The notes: generated by a model from the sequence alone, not told the origin. Numbered from the stretch's first letter, positions 35,457 to 45,453 are shown. The stretch: 64,000 bases of DNA from TMP-86 sp964247385 (GCA_964247385.1 CAXTUB010000004.1:1-64000), one strand, 5' to 3'. Program-made: numbers and translations.

Positions 35457-36251
35457 ATGCTTTCTCCAATAGACGAGGACGGTACGCGCGCGGCCAAAAC
35501 CGCCCGCCCTTCCACGCGACCCATTCGCGCGCTGAGCCGCGGGCTTCGTGTGCTCGCCGAGCTGAACAAGGTGCAGCACGCGTCCATTCATGAGTTGGCG
35601 CGCGCAGCCTCGCTCCCGCGCACCACCACCTATCGAATTCTGGAGACGCTGCGCATTGCAGGATTCGTTCGGCGCGACCGGCGCGATGATCACTACTCGC
35701 CAACGGTCCGTGTGCAGTCGTTATCCGCCGGTTTCGATGACGAAGCGGCGCTTGCTTACCGTGCGCGTTCAGTGCTTGCGGATCTTTCCGCTCACACGAG
35801 CTGGCCGTTTGCGCTGGCGGTGCCTTCGGGCGGCGCGATGGTCGTGCGCGAATCCACATCCCCTCCATCAGCGCTCGACTCGTTGCCGGTAGGCACGCGG
35901 CTGCCGATTGCGCATTCGGCCGCAGGCATCGCTTTTTTGGCGGCGAGCGATGACGCGACGCGTACGGCGACGCTTGATTTCCTGAAGCGAGCCGGCGAGC
36001 CTCAAGAGCGCGCTCCGCAAGATTCCACGCAGTTGGAGCGTGAGCTGGCGCAGGCGCGGTCGAAAGGTTATGCGGTCGTCGCTGAGGCGAAACAAACGGG
36101 ACTCGCGCTCCCGATCGTGAGTGATGGACGCGTTCAAGCGAGCTTGTTGCTGCGTTTCGCGTCCGCTTCCATTCCGTTGCAATCCGCAGTGGATCAGTAT
36201 CTTGCCAGCATGCAGAAAGCGGCGGACGAGCTGGTATCAGCCCCCGGTTAG
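35457..36251 (+). CDS. IclR family transcriptional regulator
   Basis: 264 residues. The N-terminal winged helix-turn-helix (ALSRGLRVLAELNKVQHASIHELARAASLPRTTTYRILETL, about residues 24-64) is followed by the IclR effector-binding domain (LPIAHSAAGIAFLAA at about residue 147 and KGYAVVAEAKQTGLALPI). Family members repress or activate catabolic genes in response to small carboxylic acids. No obvious target adjoins; its 3' end overlaps the convergent acvB gene by 15 bp. Confidence 0.92.
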   Translation: MLSPIDEDGTRAAKTARPSTRPIRALSRGLRVLAELNKVQHASIHELARAASLPRTTTYRILETLRIAGFVRRDRRDDHYSPTVRVQSLSAGFDDEAALAYRARSVLADLSAHTSWPFALAVPSGGAMVVRESTSPPSALDSLPVGTRLPIAHSAAGIAFLAASDDATRTATLDFLKRAGEPQERAPQDSTQLERELAQARSKGYAVVAEAKQTGLALPIVSDGRVQASLLLRFASASIPLQSAVDQYLASMQKAADELVSAPG

Positions 36252-37790
36252 GCTCGACACCACTCGATCGGCGATCTCGGCGTAACCGCCGCCGAAGTGA
36301 TGGCCGCCCGGTAGCCGCATCGAGCGGCCTTGAGGTTCGCGCAAGGTCGCACACGGCGAATCGGTTTCGTCCTCGCCGTAAATGCACAGGAACGGCGCGC
36401 CGGTCCAGCGGCGCATCTCAGGAAGCGTTGGCAGGCCCCCGCTCGGGTTTCCGAGCCAGTGCGTGACATGAAACTCGAAATAGGCTGAATCACTCAGGCC
36501 AAGGAGTGCCGTGAGACCGACGACTCCGCGAGAATTCGCCGGCAACCGATTGACCATGAACGGCAATGTATCTGCCCCCTGCGAATACCCAAGCAACAGC
36601 ACTTTCGGTTTTTGCCACGCGCGTGAGTAATGGCGAATCACGCGGTCCAAGTCGTCAGCCGCGCCTTGCGGTGAGCGCGGCGACCAAAAATACCTCAGCG
36701 AGTCCCAGCCCACCACGGGAATCCCATGCGCGGCAAGACGCTCGGCGACTCCGCGGTCGAGCCCGACCCAACCCCCGTCGCCAGAAAGAAACACCGCCAT
36801 CCAATTTCCAAGGCCGGACGCCGTCGCAGGAACTTCGACCAGCGGGAGGTCCGCAACACTCGCAGGCAACAGCGGCAGGGGCGCCCGCGCCGGCCCTACG
36901 ATGCGCGCGTATGCGGCAAGGTATTGCGTCAGCCAATTCTTCTCCACCGCATAACCGTGGCCCACTTTCGGCAGCAACACCATCTCGGCGCCCGGCACTT
37001 GCGCCATGAAACGCTGTGTGGCCGCCGGTGGACATACCTCGTCGATGGCGCCCTGCAACGAGATCCAGCGGGCGCTGAGCTTCTTCGAGACCAGAAAATC
37101 CACACCGTAGAATTCACCCTTGGCGTTTTTGCGCGGTTTGGATTGGATTCCTTCACCTTTGCAAAGCCGCTTTTTCAAATCCAGGTCCGGGCAGAAGCCG
37201 ATGCTCAAGCCGCCCTTGAACAGATTCGCAGGCGCTTCCACCAGCGTTGCGTAGACGAACGTCGCACCCGACGAATACCCCACCAGCGTGGGCTGGATAT
37301 AGCGCGCAATGCCGAGCTTGGCCTGGATGAAATGACTCAAATTCTCCAAATCGACCGTCGGCGAGACGCAGGCTTCTTTTGCGCTTTCGATGGACTCCAT
37401 GTAATGACGGATGTGAATGCCGACGACAGCTGCGCCCTGCTGCGCCAGACGTTGCGCCATGATCACCACACCTTCGTCCCAACCGCCGTCGCCCGATAGA
37501 AACAGCACCACTTCGCGCGGCTCGCCGGACGGCCGATAAACGGCCAGGTCACCGAAGCGGCCAAAAGTCATCTTCTCACTCGTATCGATGACCGGATGCG
37601 TGGCCTTACTCTGAGCGGGCGCGGGAGGTGCGGTCGGATGCGCCGGCTCAACAGCGCACGCAGCACGCGGATCGATGAGCATCAGCAAAACGATGAACAC
37701 CGTGGCCAATGCATCGAGGGCAATACGCACGACTCGATGTGCACCGGTCGATCTGCACCTGTGGGTGCTCGAACATTGACTTGGTGTCAT
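36237..37790 (-). CDS. acvB: AcvB/VirJ family aminoacyl-phosphatidylglycerol hydrolase
   Basis: 517 residues from ATG 37790, with a signal/anchor helix (ALATVFIVLLMLIDPRAACA). Two tandem alpha/beta-hydrolase VirJ domains are visible. The first starts VVLFLSGDGGWDEG with nucleophile elbow LVGYSSGATF; the second starts MAVFLSGDGGWVGLDRG with elbow LLGYSQGADTLPF. AcvB/AtvA proteins of Agrobacterium and Rhizobium, and the related Pseudomonas enzyme, hydrolyse aminoacyl-phosphatidylglycerol in the periplasm. Its start overlaps the mprF stop (ATGA), exactly the lpiA-acvB arrangement. Confidence 0.9.
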   Translation of the reverse strand: MTPSQCSSTHRCRSTGAHRVVRIALDALATVFIVLLMLIDPRAACAVEPAHPTAPPAPAQSKATHPVIDTSEKMTFGRFGDLAVYRPSGEPREVVLFLSGDGGWDEGVVIMAQRLAQQGAAVVGIHIRHYMESIESAKEACVSPTVDLENLSHFIQAKLGIARYIQPTLVGYSSGATFVYATLVEAPANLFKGGLSIGFCPDLDLKKRLCKGEGIQSKPRKNAKGEFYGVDFLVSKKLSARWISLQGAIDEVCPPAATQRFMAQVPGAEMVLLPKVGHGYAVEKNWLTQYLAAYARIVGPARAPLPLLPASVADLPLVEVPATASGLGNWMAVFLSGDGGWVGLDRGVAERLAAHGIPVVGWDSLRYFWSPRSPQGAADDLDRVIRHYSRAWQKPKVLLLGYSQGADTLPFMVNRLPANSRGVVGLTALLGLSDSAYFEFHVTHWLGNPSGGLPTLPEMRRWTGAPFLCIYGEDETDSPCATLREPQGRSMRLPGGHHFGGGYAEIADRVVSSLTGG

Positions 37791-40351
37791 TTGATCAGCG
37801 CTCTGGCCACGCCGCCCGAAATCAAAGCGGTAACGTCGAGAAGTGCTCCAGCCATGGAGAGTCCTCCGGGCGCCGCGAGATAACGCGCACGCCATTCAGG
37901 CTCGAACTTTTCCTTGTATTTGCGCAGGCCCTCGAAGTTGTAGAAATTCTCGCCGTAGCGATGCACGAGCCGCCCCACTTTGTGCCATACCGGCGCAAGC
38001 TCATGTTCCTCGAGTCCTGACAGAGGCGCCATGCCAAGATTGAACCAGCGAAAATTTCGTGTCTTGCCCCAGAGCATGCATTCAATGAACAAATAGTCGA
38101 CCACGCTCTTGGGAGCGGGCTCACGGTATCGCATGAGATCCACGGAGAGCTCCTCTCCATTACCCGCCTGCCATAAATTGGCGAACGCGACGATGCGGTT
38201 ACCCGACCGCACCAGCGCGCAATCGAAATGACGTAAGTAGCTCTCATCGAAGCAGCCCAACGAAAAGCCCTTCTCGGCGGCCTTCTTGTCTTCGAGCCAC
38301 GCATCCGAGATCGCGCGCAATTCCTGCAGCACCGCGTCGAGCTCGCCACGGGCAATGACTTCGAAGCGCGCTCCTTCGCGCTCGGCGCGCCGGTGGAGCT
38401 GACGCAAATCCGCGCGCCGGCTTCCTTGCAGTGAAAAGTCGGCGAGGCTAACCCGCGCCTCTTCTCCCATCTTGATACAACTCAATCCAAGGTCGACGTA
38501 GAGCGACAAGTGCGCGGCGCTCACTTGATAGAACACGGGAGAAGCCGCCGCGCGATCGCATTCTTCGAAGAATTGCCAGGCAAGTTCCGAGCGCGCCAGC
38601 GGATCGCCCACCGGGTCGCCCATGGTCACCCAACTGCTGCCGGAAACGGAATACATGATGAATGCGGTGCGTGCTGGATCGAACATCAAATTCTTGTCGC
38701 CAAGAAGCGCAAGGTTTGCGGTCGTATCGTCGCCTTTTGCAATCAAAGCTTCGGCGTCGGCGAAATCCCGGCCGCTTGCCGCGAGAATCTCGGCAGGCGC
38801 GGGGCGCAGCAATCGACGCAGACCGTAAGCTCCGGCCATGAGCGCAGCCAATAACAATGCGCGCAGACTTCGCGGCGCGCTCGCCTCGAAAGCAAACTGC
38901 CACCAGACATTGTGTGCGTAGGGCACGTGTCGATACGCGAACAGCACGAGCCACACCGTAACGCCCAACACCACCAACACGGCCGCTACCCAGGATGCGG
39001 AAAAGCGTTGATCGATGAGCGATGCGCGGCGATGGAATCGAGCACGAGCCAGAATCAAAATGGAATCGACGAATGCAAGGATCAGCGCCTCTTCATAGTC
39101 GAAACCCTTGAGTAATGATGCGCACGCGCCCGCAGCCAGCAGCCACACGGTGACCCACCATGCGGCGTCGAGGCGTCGATACAATCCGTTGGCGAGCACC
39201 AGCAGCGCGACCCCCACCGCGCTGCTCAGCAGATTCGACAGCTCGAGCAGCCCCAATGGGATGAATTCGCGCAGCCACGCCAGGCGCTCTTCGAGCCCGG
39301 GTGTGGCGGAGGAGAAGAGCAGCACGGCACCGGCGGCAAAAACGGCGAGAGCCGCGGCCTGCGGGGTGACTGCGGCGACCCACACGCGCGCGAGCCCCAA
39401 GGTGCGCCGCAAAGCGCGCCGATGCAGCCACAGTTCGTGCCACGCCAATAACAGCGCTGCGAAACACAACGGCAACAAGTAGTAGATGCTGCGATAGACG
39501 AGAAGCGACGCCAGCAAGCGTGCGGGCGGGAGCTGCGGCAACAACAGCAGCATGATGGATTCGAACACACCAATTCCCGCCGGAACGGTGGTGATGATCC
39601 CCGCCGCGATGCCGATGACGTAGATGCCTGCGAACTGAATGAACGACAAATTCTGATGAGACGGCAGCAACACGTACAGCACGCCGGCCGCGCAGAGAAT
39701 GTCGCCGCATGCCACGAAGACTTGGCCCATCGCGATTTGCATGGAGGGCATGCGCAAGCGAAAACGTCCCAGCGGAATGGGCGTCGTGCGGATCTGCGCG
39801 AGAATCACATAAGAGGCGACTCCCGCGAGCAACACGATGGCCGCGGCGAATTCCGCCGCAGCGCCCAAGTGCAGCACGTTCGCGGAGCGTCCCGCATCGC
39901 TCAACAGCGACACACCCAACAAGAATGCCGTGCCGAGCGCGAACGTCACGGTGCCCAAGGCCACCACCGTGGCAATGTGAGATGCCCGGATGCCAATGGC
40001 CGAATAGGCGCGAAAACGAATGGCGCCGCCGGAAAGTGTGTTCATGCCGACGCTGTGTCCGATGGCATAGGCGGTGAAGGACGTCGCGGCGATGCGCCGG
40101 TAGGGCAGGCGAATTTGCGCATAGCGCAAGCCGAGCAGCTCGTACAGCGTTAGAAATCCGTACCCTGCCACGGTGAGTATGATGGCCAGCGCAATGAGGT
40201 TGCCGCGGATGGCACGCACGCCGCGCACGATGTCGTGCCAATGAAACTCCGCCAGCGCATGCCGCAGCCAGAGAAAAATCGCAGCGAAAATGAGAATTCC
40301 GAGCCAGGTGGTCCACGCGGGAATCCGGCCCGTTGCGCGAGTCGCGGTCAT
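37787..40351 (-). CDS. mprF: Bifunctional lysyl/aminoacyl-phosphatidylglycerol synthase and flippase MprF
   Basis: 854 residues, the usual MprF length. The N-terminal half (about residues 1-500) has some fourteen hydrophobic helices forming the flippase (GHSVGMNTLSGGAIRFRAYS, ITTVPAGIGVFES). The C-terminal ~310 residues are the cytosolic DUF2156 domain that transfers an amino acid from tRNA to phosphatidylglycerol (YSVSGSSWVTMGDPVG, NLGMAPLSGL). The modification lowers membrane negative charge, giving resistance to cationic peptides and acid. Which amino acid is used (Lys or Ala) cannot be read. Confidence 0.95.
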   Translation of the reverse strand: MTATRATGRIPAWTTWLGILIFAAIFLWLRHALAEFHWHDIVRGVRAIRGNLIALAIILTVAGYGFLTLYELLGLRYAQIRLPYRRIAATSFTAYAIGHSVGMNTLSGGAIRFRAYSAIGIRASHIATVVALGTVTFALGTAFLLGVSLLSDAGRSANVLHLGAAAEFAAAIVLLAGVASYVILAQIRTTPIPLGRFRLRMPSMQIAMGQVFVACGDILCAAGVLYVLLPSHQNLSFIQFAGIYVIGIAAGIITTVPAGIGVFESIMLLLLPQLPPARLLASLLVYRSIYYLLPLCFAALLLAWHELWLHRRALRRTLGLARVWVAAVTPQAAALAVFAAGAVLLFSSATPGLEERLAWLREFIPLGLLELSNLLSSAVGVALLVLANGLYRRLDAAWWVTVWLLAAGACASLLKGFDYEEALILAFVDSILILARARFHRRASLIDQRFSASWVAAVLVVLGVTVWLVLFAYRHVPYAHNVWWQFAFEASAPRSLRALLLAALMAGAYGLRRLLRPAPAEILAASGRDFADAEALIAKGDDTTANLALLGDKNLMFDPARTAFIMYSVSGSSWVTMGDPVGDPLARSELAWQFFEECDRAAASPVFYQVSAAHLSLYVDLGLSCIKMGEEARVSLADFSLQGSRRADLRQLHRRAEREGARFEVIARGELDAVLQELRAISDAWLEDKKAAEKGFSLGCFDESYLRHFDCALVRSGNRIVAFANLWQAGNGEELSVDLMRYREPAPKSVVDYLFIECMLWGKTRNFRWFNLGMAPLSGLEEHELAPVWHKVGRLVHRYGENFYNFEGLRKYKEKFEPEWRARYLAAPGGLSMAGALLDVTALISGGVARALIK

Positions 40352-40441
40352 GTTTCTCGGCTAGCGTAGCACCGAAGCCTGAAGGAACGCCTGTGAACCG
40401 GTTACAATCGCGTCACGCAACTAATCTCTGAGGAACTTGCC

Positions 40442-40834
40442 ATGAGCGATGCACGGCAGGCGCAAATGGATGCTGCGCAGTGTTACTGCGAAGAAACTTT
40501 CACCGACCGGCGCGTTGGCACGATCAAGCGGCTCACGCCGGTGGACTCGGAGGGCAAGCCGGATGCAACGCGAGCGGTGGTCTACGTCGGTCAGGCGCAA
40601 GTCATGACGCCGATGGGGGCCATTCCGCTCAGCTTCGATATCGAGGCGCCTTCTCTTTCGCAGGCCATCGCCGGGTTTGGCGCCGCCGCGGAAACTGCTG
40701 TGGCACAAACTATGCGTGAGTTGCAGGAATTGCGGCGCGAGTCCGCATCTTCCCTGGTCATTCCCGATGCGGCCGGCGCGGCCATGCCGAACTCCAGCGA
40801 GTTGTTGAGCCGCGGCGGCCGGCCCCGGCGCTAG
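40442..40834 (+). CDS. Conserved-looking hypothetical protein
   Basis: 130 residues, no signal peptide or membrane helix. The Met start at 40442 is preceded by GAGGAA, a good ribosome-binding site. The N-terminal half (CYCEETFTDRRVGTIKRLTPVD, TRAVVYVGQAQVMTPMGAIPLSFDIE) looks like a small beta-sheet domain, and the C-terminal part is helical and ends in a basic RGGRPRR. TACAAT at 40403-40408 could be its -10. I do not recognise a family. It is divergent from mprF. Confidence 0.7.
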   Translation: MSDARQAQMDAAQCYCEETFTDRRVGTIKRLTPVDSEGKPDATRAVVYVGQAQVMTPMGAIPLSFDIEAPSLSQAIAGFGAAAETAVAQTMRELQELRRESASSLVIPDAAGAAMPNSSELLSRGGRPRR

Positions 40835-41129
40835 CGCAGAGCGCGCTGGCATCTTGCGTACCGTCTGCGCCGCGCAATGGCGTGCCGCACATCAAAAAAA
40901 ATCCGACGCTCGAGAACCACGAGAAAAAAGCGCAGCCGGCTTCCTTAACTTAGCTTAAGACACGCCGATAATTCGTCGTGCTCGCGTGTGCGGGCACGAG
41001 GCGCCGTCATTTCTCTTTGCGTGGGCGAAAGTTTGACGGTCATCACAATTTTCTATCGCTATTTCGCGCGCAGCGTTTCGGCGGCAGCAGGATGCCATGA
41101 TCACGTGGCTGATGACTTGAGATAACGGC
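40835..41129. other. Intergenic region
   Basis: 295 bp before the GGDEF/EAL gene. It holds an AT-richer island with the interrupted palindrome CTTAACTTAGCTTAAG at about 40946-40961, unlike the GC-rich surroundings, which may be a promoter or operator. I see no small gene or RNA that I could defend. Confidence 0.35.
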
Positions 41130-43472
41130 ATGCGCTTACGCACGAAAATCGCCGTCATGTTCTCGCTGCTCCTGGCAGCGGCGCTCGCCGTATGTGTTGC
41201 CTCGGTCTTGAGCGTGCACCGCTCGATTGCGCAGAATCAATCACGCGTGCAGCTTGCGCGCGTGACGGTCTTGCTGGCGGACCGCATTCGCGCCGAGCAG
41301 CGAGCTCTCGTGCGTGAGGCTGCGATCACTGCGGCATCTCTCCGTGATCACCCGGTCGCTGACGCGGATGATGCATTGCGGGTAAGCCTCGATGCGGCCG
41401 CGCGGGATTCGGGCGCCACATTTGCGATGCGGCTGCGAAACATCCACGGCGGAGGCCATCGTGAATTGCTTGCGGTGGGAGCGCAGGCATCCACAGCCCG
41501 CGGCCTGTTGACCGATCGCGCGGTCAATGCAGCCCTGCGGCTCGAGCGGCCAGCGCTTCTACTCTTCGGAACCGATGGCAAGGCGGCCCAAGTCGCCGCC
41601 GCACCCCTGCGCGATGGCGCGCTGCTGCTGGGCTCGGTCATCGATTCGGCGATGCTTTCGAAATGGAGCGAGCTCGCCGGAGCAAGCGTCGCGCTTTCGC
41701 CCATCGGCACCGGCACCGAATGGCAAGTGTCGAGCGAGCCCAGCAAGGAGACCGCCGCGGGCTCTGCGCAGCGCGCGATCTTGAGCGGCTCGGAGCCGCG
41801 GATGGAGCTCGTGGTCACGCGCCGGCATACGGACGTTCGCGCCATTATCCTGCGCGAGTCGTTGGCGATCTCGGTTGCCGCGATCGTGTGCTTTCTCGTG
41901 TGCGCGCTGGCGGGTCTTGCGCTCGCGAATTACCTCACGTCGCCCCTGCAAGATCTGACGGCGGCGGTTGACCGGATGCGCACCGGCCGCTATTCAGCGC
42001 CGCTCGAGTTGGATCGAGCCGACGAGCTCGGCGCCCTCGCCAAGGGCCTGCACGTCATGCATCACGCGGTGCGCACACGCGATCAAGAAATCTATCAGCT
42101 CGCATACGAAGATTTTTTGACGCGGCTCATGAATCGCACCGCCTTCGTGCAAGCGCTCGATCGCGCATTGTCGACCCGCAGGAGCGGCGCGGTCGTGGTC
42201 GCCATCATCGACATCGAGCGATTCCGGCGAATCAATGAGTGTCTCGGATACGCCGTGGGAGATGAGGTGCTGAAAAATATCGCTGCGCGCCTGACGGCCG
42301 AGCCGCACGACGCGGACGGTGTCGCGCGGCTCGCCGCGGATCAGTTCGCTGCGTTCGCGCGCCTCGCGCCAGGCACCACGGTGCAGAAATGGGGTGCGTC
42401 TCTCCTGGCCAGATTCGAAAATGCGATCTTGGTGCAGGAGCAGCCCATCGATCTGTCAGGCACTGCGGGTCTTGCCATTGCGCCCATTCATGCATCGGCC
42501 GCGCCGGCGCTCATGCGTTGCGCCGAGCTCGCTCTCGCCCGGGCACGCGATGCCAAACGGCCTTTGATGATTTATGAAGCCGCGTTCAAACCGATTGCGC
42601 GCGATCAACTATCCCTGCTCGGCGAACTGCAGCGCGCCATCGATGACGATCAGCTCGAGCTGCATTTTCAGCCAAAAATCAATCTGGCGACCACGCAAGT
42701 GGCTGGAGCCGAAGTGCTGTTGCGCTGGCGTCACCCGGTGCGCGGCCTGCTTTCGCCCATCGACTTCATTCCTTTCGCGGAGCAAACCGGATTCATTCGC
42801 CGCATGACACGCTGGGTGCTGGACAAGGCCGCGGCACAGGCCGCCGCCTGGTATCGCGCCGGCAAGCCGCTGCCCATCGCGGTCAACATCAGCGCCGAGG
42901 ACATTGCGGACCCCTTGCTCGACCAGCGTGTCGCAGCGGCGCTGTCGCTGCACGAGTTGCCGCCTTCGATGCTGACGCTCGAAGTGACGGAAAGCGGCTT
43001 CATCGAAGATCCGACCCGGGCGTTGCGCATGCTCGAATCACTGGCAGCGCTCGGCGTGCACCTATCCATCGACGATTTCGGCACCGGATATTCGTCGTTG
43101 AGCTATCTCGCTCGCATGCCGGTGGATGAGGTCAAGATCGATCACAGCTTCGTGCAAGGACTCGAGAAAGATCAGGACGTTGCCGCCATCGTGCGCGCTG
43201 CCATCGACATGGGTCATAGCCTTGGGCTGCAGGTGGTCGCCGAAGGCATCGAAAGTGAAAACTCGGCAAGCCGACTACAGGGGCTCGGATGCGATCTGGC
43301 GCAGGGCTTCCTGTTCGCCCTGCCCATGCCGGCCCGGGAAATCGAGGCATGGCTCGAGGGCCGCAAGCGCGAAACCGTGCTGGCCGGCACAACAACTCTC
43401 TTGTCCTTCGATGCCGATGAGGATTTGTTAGACGCGACCAATATGTTCCGCATCCCGCAAGCTCGGCGCTGA
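41130..43472 (+). CDS. Membrane c-di-GMP phosphodiesterase with degenerate GGDEF domain
   Basis: 780 residues. Transmembrane helix at about residues 5-28, a ~220-residue periplasmic sensor, a second helix near 245-270, and HAMP (YLTSPLQDLTAAVDRMRTG). The GGDEF domain (DFLTRLMNRTAFVQALD) has its active-site loop replaced by LAADQFA, so it should not make c-di-GMP. The EAL domain has EVLLRWRHP in place of EALLR, plus TLEVTESG, IDDFGTGYSSLSYL, VKIDHSFVQ and VAEGIES, so the metal and catalytic residues look intact. The overall role is probably hydrolysis of c-di-GMP. Confidence 0.93.
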   Translation: MRLRTKIAVMFSLLLAAALAVCVASVLSVHRSIAQNQSRVQLARVTVLLADRIRAEQRALVREAAITAASLRDHPVADADDALRVSLDAAARDSGATFAMRLRNIHGGGHRELLAVGAQASTARGLLTDRAVNAALRLERPALLLFGTDGKAAQVAAAPLRDGALLLGSVIDSAMLSKWSELAGASVALSPIGTGTEWQVSSEPSKETAAGSAQRAILSGSEPRMELVVTRRHTDVRAIILRESLAISVAAIVCFLVCALAGLALANYLTSPLQDLTAAVDRMRTGRYSAPLELDRADELGALAKGLHVMHHAVRTRDQEIYQLAYEDFLTRLMNRTAFVQALDRALSTRRSGAVVVAIIDIERFRRINECLGYAVGDEVLKNIAARLTAEPHDADGVARLAADQFAAFARLAPGTTVQKWGASLLARFENAILVQEQPIDLSGTAGLAIAPIHASAAPALMRCAELALARARDAKRPLMIYEAAFKPIARDQLSLLGELQRAIDDDQLELHFQPKINLATTQVAGAEVLLRWRHPVRGLLSPIDFIPFAEQTGFIRRMTRWVLDKAAAQAAAWYRAGKPLPIAVNISAEDIADPLLDQRVAAALSLHELPPSMLTLEVTESGFIEDPTRALRMLESLAALGVHLSIDDFGTGYSSLSYLARMPVDEVKIDHSFVQGLEKDQDVAAIVRAAIDMGHSLGLQVVAEGIESENSASRLQGLGCDLAQGFLFALPMPAREIEAWLEGRKRETVLAGTTTLLSFDADEDLLDATNMFRIPQARR

Positions 43473-43545
43473 GGCGCATGACGCGGCACAGACGCGGCGG
43501 ATTCGGCGGCATGCTTCCTCGATGACCTGAAGCTCGGGGTCTCAC

Positions 43546-45453
43546 TCATCGATAGCGGTGCGCGCGAAACAATTCGAACGCGGTTTGATAATACGCAATC
43601 GCCAAATTTTCCAGCTCCGAATTGGTCGGCACGCGTTTGAATTCATTCGTGCTGCGCTCGTAGGTGTAAGTGGACGACTGCTTTTGCAGTCCGAGCACGG
43701 CCAGCTGTCCGTCGCGATAGAGCGCCACGTCGAAATTGTGATTGAAGAGCGCAATGCGCGGCGCGGCGCTCGGCGCCAAGACGTCTTGGCCAAAGAATGG
43801 CGCGGTGTACTGCATGCCGAGAAGACCGAGAAGCGTGGGCGCAATGTCGATCTGTCCCGTCAACGTATCGACGCGGCGCGGGGCGATGTGCCCTGGCGAC
43901 CACATGATGAGGGGAATTTCATAGGTCTTCAGCGGAATCTCGACGCGACCGTAGACCCGGGCGCCATGGTCGGCCACCACGACGAATATCGTGCGTTCGA
44001 ACCACGCGTGTCGACGCGCCTGTTGCAAAAAATAACCCAGCGCGAAATCTGCGTAGCGCACGCCGGCCTCGCGCCCCCCGCCCGTCGGTGGCACCCCCGG
44101 CACCCCTGACCGAAAAGTAAATGGCTTGTGGTTCGACGTGGTCATGATTTGCGCCAGGAATGGCTTGTCGCGCGCCGCCAGCTCATCGAAGTGCTCGATC
44201 GCTTTGTCGAACAGATCCTCATCCGATACGCCCCAAATGTTCTGAAAGCGCACGCGGCTGATCTGAGTTTGATCGATGACTTCATAACCGTTGCCGCTGA
44301 AGAACGCATTCATGTTGTCGAAATAGCCGCGGCCGCCGTAGAGGAACGACGTCGAATATCCTGCGCTGCGCAATACTTTCCCCAAGGTCGCAACGTTTTC
44401 ATTTCCCGGCCTTCTCACAATCGATTCGGCTGGAGTGGGCGGGAACGATGCGGTGATGGCCTCGAGTCCTCGCACCGTGCGGGTTCCCGATGAGTAGGCG
44501 TTCGAAAACCACAAGCCTTTCTGCGCGATGCGGTCAAGATTCGGCGTGAGGTCGCGCGCGCCATCAAACAGTTTGCTGAACTCGGAGCCCAACGACTCTT
44601 CCATCACGATCACGATATTGAACCGGCCCAGACCCGGCTTGGCCGCGAAACTACGGTTCAAGGGATTCATCGCCATCGGCTCGAGCGTGCCGCCGCCGGC
44701 GACGAGCTGCCGAGTCAGACGACGCAGATTGTCTTGCGCGTCCCGCGAGCGGTAGAACGCCCGGTAATCGAGCTCGCTCGTGCGCAGCGCGCGAAAAAAG
44801 CTGCTGGCGCCATTGATGGCGACCTCATTGGCGAGCCGATTGCTCGAGTGCGCCAGGAAGCTGGTGTCGAGAAAAAACACGCAAGCCAATAGCGCGAGCA
44901 GGTAGCCGGCGAACGCGTGCGTGCGTGATCGCAACGTGCTGATCGAGTCGAATTGCACCAAGGGACGCCGCAGTAAAAAGAGAGAGGCCGCGCCGATCGA
45001 TGCAGCGGCAATGAGCAGCGCCGTCAGAGGATATTCGGCTTCGATGTCGCCGATCACTTCGGTCGGATACATCAAATAATCGACCGCGACCAGATTGAAG
45101 CGCGAGTCGAATTCGGCGAAAAAGTAATATTCGATGAATGCGACGAAAACGAGGCCGGCGATCCAAACGAACGCGCTTGCGAGCATTGCGCCGCGCAGCC
45201 ACGTGAGCCGCAGCCATCGGTCTGGAACGAGCCATAGAACAAGGGCCAGCGGGGCAAGCAAATAAAGCGCTTGCAGAAAATCCGCCACCGCGCCCACAGG
45301 CACCACCCAAAGAAGCGACGCCACGCCCAGATCGCGTCGCGCGAACACCGCCCAAAGCACTACGCGCAGTGCGGCGCCCAAGGCGATGTAAAAAATTGCC
45401 AAGGCAGCGAGCGGACGCATCCTGCGCACTGAGCCTGGTGAAGGCCGCGCCAT
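43546..45453 (-). CDS. LTA synthase family protein (sulfatase/phosphoglycerol transferase fold)
   Basis: Up to 635 residues (a second Met at 45420 is also plausible). Five N-terminal transmembrane helices (about residues 12-200) are followed by an extracytoplasmic sulfatase-fold domain. It carries FNIVIVMEESLGSEF (metal-binding Glu), SSGTRTVRGLEAI with the nucleophile Thr, and VVVADHGARVYGR with the late Asp-His. Gram-negative relatives move phosphoglycerol or phosphoethanolamine groups from phospholipids onto periplasmic glucans or envelope lipids. The actual acceptor is unknown. Confidence 0.85.
   Translation of the reverse strand: MARPSPGSVRRMRPLAALAIFYIALGAALRVVLWAVFARRDLGVASLLWVVPVGAVADFLQALYLLAPLALVLWLVPDRWLRLTWLRGAMLASAFVWIAGLVFVAFIEYYFFAEFDSRFNLVAVDYLMYPTEVIGDIEAEYPLTALLIAAASIGAASLFLLRRPLVQFDSISTLRSRTHAFAGYLLALLACVFFLDTSFLAHSSNRLANEVAINGASSFFRALRTSELDYRAFYRSRDAQDNLRRLTRQLVAGGGTLEPMAMNPLNRSFAAKPGLGRFNIVIVMEESLGSEFSKLFDGARDLTPNLDRIAQKGLWFSNAYSSGTRTVRGLEAITASFPPTPAESIVRRPGNENVATLGKVLRSAGYSTSFLYGGRGYFDNMNAFFSGNGYEVIDQTQISRVRFQNIWGVSDEDLFDKAIEHFDELAARDKPFLAQIMTTSNHKPFTFRSGVPGVPPTGGGREAGVRYADFALGYFLQQARRHAWFERTIFVVVADHGARVYGRVEIPLKTYEIPLIMWSPGHIAPRRVDTLTGQIDIAPTLLGLLGMQYTAPFFGQDVLAPSAAPRIALFNHNFDVALYRDGQLAVLGLQKQSSTYTYERSTNEFKRVPTNSELENLAIAYYQTAFELFRAHRYR

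Noticed and set aside
39093..40316. 407-codon frame within mprF
   Set aside because: Same strand but shifted frame of mprF; Arg/His-rich without motifs, whereas the mprF frame has all family features.
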